Assembly: GCA_050084985.1 (NCBI GenBank)
Contig: JBITNC010000001.1
Location: 173,414,001-173,478,000, forward strand
Source of the DNA: Nageia nagi
Taxonomy: Eukaryota; Pinophyta
Direction: 5' to 3'
Length of the DNA: 64,000 nucleotides
Shown here: positions 59,161-64,000 of the stretch, one piece after another
Numbering within the stretch: the stretch's first letter is position 1
How the letters are laid out: every line of letters begins with the position of its first letter
Translations under genes and position numbers: made by a program
Notes under the pieces: generated by a model
Databases searched by the model: none
Told to the model about the DNA's origin: nothing
What the model saw: the letters and a program-made list of their open reading frames with translations, nothing else

Positions 59161-60099
59161 CATAATATGTAATCAATAACACAAGCATGGTATGAAACAC
59201 ATCTACATCCTTAAAAAATTTTCATGCTTTTCTACATAAAGAAGGGATGACATTGTCACTTGGAAGCAATTTTTCATTTAGTAACCTATAATACAAATAA
59301 AACCATAAAATTATTATGTATATAATAAACAAAGTTTGAAAAATATTCAATAAATTTATAAAAATATAAAAATAATTACATACTTCAGAAGATCATTGAC
59401 ACTTGTATTTGACCATCCATTTTTGGCCTTTATATTCATGATGAGTAGGAGTGCTTCTAACTTGGAAATAGATGCTCCATTATATAAAGGTGTTTTGCAA
59501 GTAGCATACATGTTATTATTTTCTAAATCACCTCCTCTTCCATCATCATGTGCATGAGGATTATCATTCATGTCTATATTTGTATCATCTTCATGTGTAT
59601 AGATTGATTGAAATAAATTATGCATTGCATTCTATTATTGATCATGAGCATTATAATGTCTTTCATCATTTTCACTATCTTAATTCATGATTTGAATAGA
59701 AGCCATTGGATTTGGATTTGTAATGAATTCTACATATGCATCCCTAGTTAATATATTCTTTAGTTGCTTCTTTTTTTCCAATGAATATTTTTCAATGTAA
59801 GGTTGGTGTATAAGATATTGTATTTGACTCATCTTCTGTATCTATTGCAATATGATGTGTCTATGAAATTTGTTACTACAAATAATTAATATAATTAAAA
59901 AATAACTTTAAAAAGTACATAAGTTTAAGTAAAAATTGCATAAAAAACATGAGTATAAGTAAAAATATATCAATAATTCCAATAATTAATATCTTCAACA
60001 AATAACATCCCTTAAGGATCTTCAACAAAATAGCAAATAACATAGGCTAAATTCATGATTGCATGTCGTATTACAAATATTATTCAATTTCTACTACAA

Positions 60100-61710
60100 T
60101 CTCATTTTTATTTATGCTTTTATCCTATTTTAATAAATACATTTGGATCTTCAGAATCCATATGTCTCTTACATGTTGGAATATGTTTATTGATGTTGTA
60201 ATGCACTAAGATCTCATCACTAGAGTTAAGAGTTACAATAGGAGCCACACTTACAATACTTTTCAATTTTCTAGGCATAAAGTCATATTTATCATTTGCA
60301 TATTCCATAAAATCATATTTTACTAGATTTTCTATGCCTTTGGAGTTGTTTATATATCTTGCAATGTTTCAATGTATCTTTGGTCGACCATCAATGTACA
60401 TATGTTTTACATCTTTTATTTGTGATGTTGCATTTACACACATACCATATTTATCCATACTAAAGACATATGATGTTATTATCCTCCAGTCCATAATATT
60501 GTAGATTGGCCCATAAAATGGCATCAATGTTTCTTTTTTAGTGAATGGACAAACTCGTACATTTGTTAATATAAATAAACCCATGCTTGCATTAGGTATA
60601 TTAGAAGGTTTAATCATATATGAATGACCACAATAAGTGAATTATTCATAAGATTTGGAAAAGGTCTTCTGATTGACCATGCAGCATATGCCTTGCTATC
60701 ATAGGTAGACTTGTATAAATGTAAAACATTATGTGTTAAATGCAAATTACCAACACTCTCATCTGATAGCTTGATTGGCTCAACATTTGGTGGTTGTAAT
60801 CAATGAAATCATCCTTAATTTTTTTATTTTTGTACATTATTTTTCTCTAACTTCATATAATGAATCTACATATTTTGGCATTCTAACCTTAGCATTCTCT
60901 TTTAGATGTTCAAACATCTAGTAGGTATAACTAGACCAATGGGATATTTCTTAACCGTTGGAGGTCATGCTCCCTCTATATTAGGTAGACCATCATTTTC
61001 ATAATAATGTATTTCTACATATCCCCTTTGATGTTTTTACTAACCCTTACATCTTAAACAACCACATACAATAAGTGCTCTATAATAAAGAGTGATAGGG
61101 TCACTAAATCCTTCTATCACATTTTCATTCATTTGTTCAATTCCTAGAAATGCACATCCTATTAGGTACAACTCTATGGCTACTTTATCTATTCTAATTG
61201 ATGACTTAATTGAGGTTAATAAAAATTTTCATCAAGCATAATATAAACATCAAAAAAATAAGAAAATCCTTTATGAAAAAATTGAAAATTAGATTAAATA
61301 GTCATGCATGCTAATTAATTACTTCATGATCATCATCATCCTCTGAATATGAAGATTGAAGATGATCCTATAACATTATCGATGATATTAACTAATTAAT
61401 AAATGCATATAATTTCATAAAAGTGAAAATTTAATTAATTTTAAATTTCTACTTATCTAATAAAATTTGAGTATACATTCATAATATATACCTCGTTTTC
61501 ATATGAAGATATGTTTGTTCTCCTAGGATGAATGTTTGGTGCTATTTGATTTTCATCGTCTGATGATGAAATATCTATCTTCCTCTCATGAATTAATGGT
61601 GTTATAGGATCATCTTCATATGAGAGATCATCAACCCTTCTAGCCCTTGACAAATTAGTCACCAAGCCAATGATGATGTCGCTAATAATGCCACTAACAT
61701 ACTTCAACAT
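60100..61710 (-). pseudogene. Upstream CACTA-associated coding remnants, unidentified
   Basis: 61710 to about 61493 is an acidic frame (RRVDDLSYEDDPITPLIHER), ending at a plausible donor GAG|GTATAT, followed by a short acidic exon-like piece at about 61370-61323 (SSYSEDDDDHE). Further pieces at 60617-60369 and 60308-60120 have no recognised domain. They precede Tnp2 on the same strand and may be its N-terminal exons or a TNPA-like gene. The function is not known. Confidence 0.35.
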
Positions 61711-61724
61711 TGAGCAATATAATT

Positions 61725-62765
61725 AGAAATCAAGGTTGTAAAAAATAAGGATTCAAAAAAATTAAGATTGTAAAAAATCAAGGTTGTGAAAAATTAGGGT
61801 TGTAAAAAATCAAGGTTATAAAAATCAAGATTTTAAAAAATTAGGGTTGTAAAAAATTAAGGTTTAAAAAAATTATGATTGTAAAAATTAGGGTTATATA
61901 AAATTAGGGTTGTAAATAATTAGGGTTGCAAGGTTTTAAAAATCAAGGTTGTAAAAAATTAGGGTTGTAAAAAATAAGGGTTGTAAAAATTAGGGTCGTA
62001 ACAAATCAAGGTTGTAAAAAATTAAGGTTTTAAAAAATTAGGGGGTTGTAAAAAATTAAGGTTGTAAAAAATTAGGATTATAAAAATTAGGGTTGTAAAA
62101 AATTAGAGTTTTAAAAAATTAGGGTTGTAATAAATTAGAGTTTTAAAAAATTAAGGTTGAAAAAATTAGGGTTGTAAAAAATTAGAGTTGTAAAAAATTA
62201 GGGTTTTAAAAAACTAGGGTTGTAAAAAGTCAGGGTTGTCAATATTCAAGGTTGTAAAAAATTAAGGTTGTACAAAATTAGGGTTGTAAAAATTAGGGTT
62301 GTTAATAATTAGGGTTGTAAAAAATTAGGGTTATAAAAATTAGAGTTATAAAAATTAAGGTTGTAAGAAGTTAAATTTTTAAAAAAATTAGGGTTTAGGG
62401 TTGTAAAAAAATAGAGTTTTAAAAAATTAGGGCTATAAAAAATTACGATTGTAAAAAAATCATGGCTGTAAAAAATTAGGATTTTTAAAAATTAAGGTTG
62501 TAAAAAATTAAGGATTTAAAAAATTAAGGTTGTACAAAATTAGGGTTGTAAAAATTAGGGTTATAAATAATTAAGGTTGTAAAAAATTAGGGTTGTAAAA
62601 ATCAAGGTTGTAAAAAAATAGAGTTTTAAAAAATTAGGGTTATAAAAATTAGGTTTGTAAAAAATTATAGTTATAAAAAATTAGGGTTGTACAAAATCAA
62701 GGTTTTAAAAAATTAGGGTTGTACAAAATTAAGGTTGTAAATAATTAGGGTTGTAAAAATCAAGG
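61725..62765. repeat. Telomere-like array I: (AAAAAATTAGGGTTGT) type
   Basis: About 1.04 kb of degenerate tandem units of roughly 15-20 bases, each with TTAGGGTTGTAAAAA or close variants (AAGG and GAGT replace AGGG in some). All units point the same way. No coding potential. Confidence 0.9.
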
Positions 62766-63540
62766 TTTATCATGTAAGGTTTAGGGTTATTGATGTAGGG
62801 TTTACAATTTAGGGTTTAGGGTTTATGATGCAAGGTTTAGGGTTTAGGGTTTATAGTTTATGATGAAGGGTTTAGGGTTTAAGATGTAAGGTTTAGAGTT
62901 TATAATGGAGGGTTTAGAGTTTAAGGTTTAGGGTTTATGATGAAGGGTTTAGGGTTCAGGATGTAGGGTTTATGATGAAGGGTCTAAGGTCTAAGATGTA
63001 GGGTTTATGATGCATGGTTTAGGGTTTATGATGCAAGGTTTAGGTTTAGGTTTTAAGGTTTAGGGTTTAGGATGTAGCATTTAGGATGTAGGGGTTATAA
63101 TGAAGGATTTATGATGCAAGGTTTAGGGTTTATGATGTAGAGTTTAGGATTTATGATGTAGGGTTTAAAGTTTATGATGAAGGTTTTAGGGTTTAAGATT
63201 TGTGATGTAGGGTTTATGATGAATGGTTTAGGGTTTAGGGTCTAGGATGTAAGGTTTAAGGTTTAGGATGTAGGGTTTAGGGTTTATGGTTTATTATGAA
63301 GGATTTATGGTTTAGTATGTAGGGTTTAGGGTTTATGATGTAGGGTTTAGGGTTTACGATGTAAGGTTTAGGGTTTACAATGTAGGGTTTAGGATTTTTG
63401 ATGTAGGGTTTATGATGAAGGGTTTATGATGTAGGGTTTAGGGTTTATGATGTAGGGTTTAGGGTTTATAATGTACGATTTAGGGTTTAGGATGTAAGGT
63501 TTAAGGTTTATGATGAAGGGTTGAGGATTTAAGATTTGAA
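62766..63540. repeat. Telomere-like array II: TTTAGGG with TTTATGATG spacers
   Basis: About 0.78 kb built from the plant telomere heptamer TTTAGGG, often in tandem pairs (GGGTTTAGGGTTTA), interleaved with ATGATGTAGGG or ATGATGAAGGG. Same G-rich strand as array I. Degenerate, so interstitial rather than a working chromosome end. Confidence 0.9.
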
Positions 63541-64000
63541 CAACCTATATGTCTACTTAAGAAAATATAATATTTATCTTTTTTACAACTTTACAAATAT
63601 ACATCAAACAATCTATGTGCCTAATTACTTTATCATGCAATTCAATATGGTTATCATTTTTACAACTTCACAAATTGATTAAATCATATTAATATGAGCG
63701 ATGTGAAGATTATAGTTAAAGTTTTTAATTTTCCTATAATGTATACTATTTAAGTGTTAAAATAAGGTAGGCTAGTAAAACTATAAGTTTGGTTTACCAT
63801 ATCTTACCAATGAGTCACATAATGGTATATTGAAGTGGTTAGTACAACTCTACCTCCACTATTAATAATATAACCCTTGCCTAACTAATGCAGGCTTCAG
63901 TCTCAATATGGTAGTTAAAAAGGCTTCCTAGGGTTAAGTCTCGTCATGGTGACTAAATGTGTCCCCATTTTGCAATGAGGCATCGAGAATGTAATCGGGT
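63541..64000. other. AT-rich end of window, nothing firmly called
   Basis: No gene. A stretch at 63836-63930 has weak resemblance to RNA polymerase III A and B boxes (GTGGTTAGTAC, then GGTTAAGTCTCG). Confidence 0.3.

Larger units (their letters stand above)
55471..61710 (-). mobile_element. CACTA (En/Spm) DNA transposon, decayed
   Basis: Minus-strand order Tnp2 transposase, DUF4218, DUF4216, which is typical of plant CACTA elements. The left end at 55471 reads TACTACATTTTAGTCATTTT, a CACTA terminus with its first C changed to T, and it interrupts a gypsy protease. Subterminal repeats follow. The right end was not found; it may lie within or beyond the telomere-like array, or outside the window. 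Confidence 0.8.

Noticed and set aside
61725-63540. CRISPR-like regular repeats
   Set aside because: Units are adjacent and degenerate, with no unique spacers; the DNA is a plant nuclear repeat related to telomere sequence.

Overview
The window is a transposon-dominated stretch of nuclear DNA from a seed plant. A gymnosperm or other large-genome plant is likely, inferred from very AT-rich DNA, layered and strongly decayed LTR and LINE elements, plant-type splice sites and TTTAGGG-like repeats. The species cannot be named from the sequence. Only two loci look able to encode full proteins: one hAT transposase and one ubiquitin-specific protease of the UBP22/USP22 type.

Layout: 1-1330 is the end of a decayed Ty3/gypsy element (minus). 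1554-4116 has no recognisable gene. 4117-12004 is a giant, nearly perfect palindrome made of two head-to-head copies of one hAT transposon, with arms of about 3.93 kb around a 29-bp spacer. The right copy keeps an open five-exon transposase of 776 codons. The left copy differs by a few bases, two of which are 1-bp deletions that break its transposase. 12005-19809 is mostly unannotated, with small tandem repeats and a possible gene remnant. 19810-22622 (minus) is the three-exon UBP22-like gene, the deubiquitinase of the plant SAGA module.

From 23 kb on there are only mobile elements: a diverged inverted repeat (24.2-25.5 kb), an unidentified TE-derived coding remnant (26.0-27.8 kb, minus), a LINE (28.1-33.1 kb, minus), a Ty3/gypsy element (34.6-42.2 kb, plus), a Ty1/copia element with both LTRs (42.5-50.2 kb, plus) whose 3' LTR is split by a nested solo LTR, a duplicated gypsy fragment (50.2-50.8 kb), a second gypsy element (53.2-55.5 kb, plus) interrupted by a CACTA element (55.5 to about 61.7 kb, minus), and about 1.8 kb of telomere-like tandem repeats (61.7-63.5 kb).

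The most interesting object is the hAT inverted dimer. Its outer borders coincide with the 3' terminal inverted repeat of the element on both sides, it contains only one recognisable 5' terminal repeat at the centre, and it has no visible 8-bp target duplication. A transcript entering from either flank would fold into a long hairpin, so the locus may be a natural silencing trigger for its own transposon family. An assembly fold-back must be excluded first.
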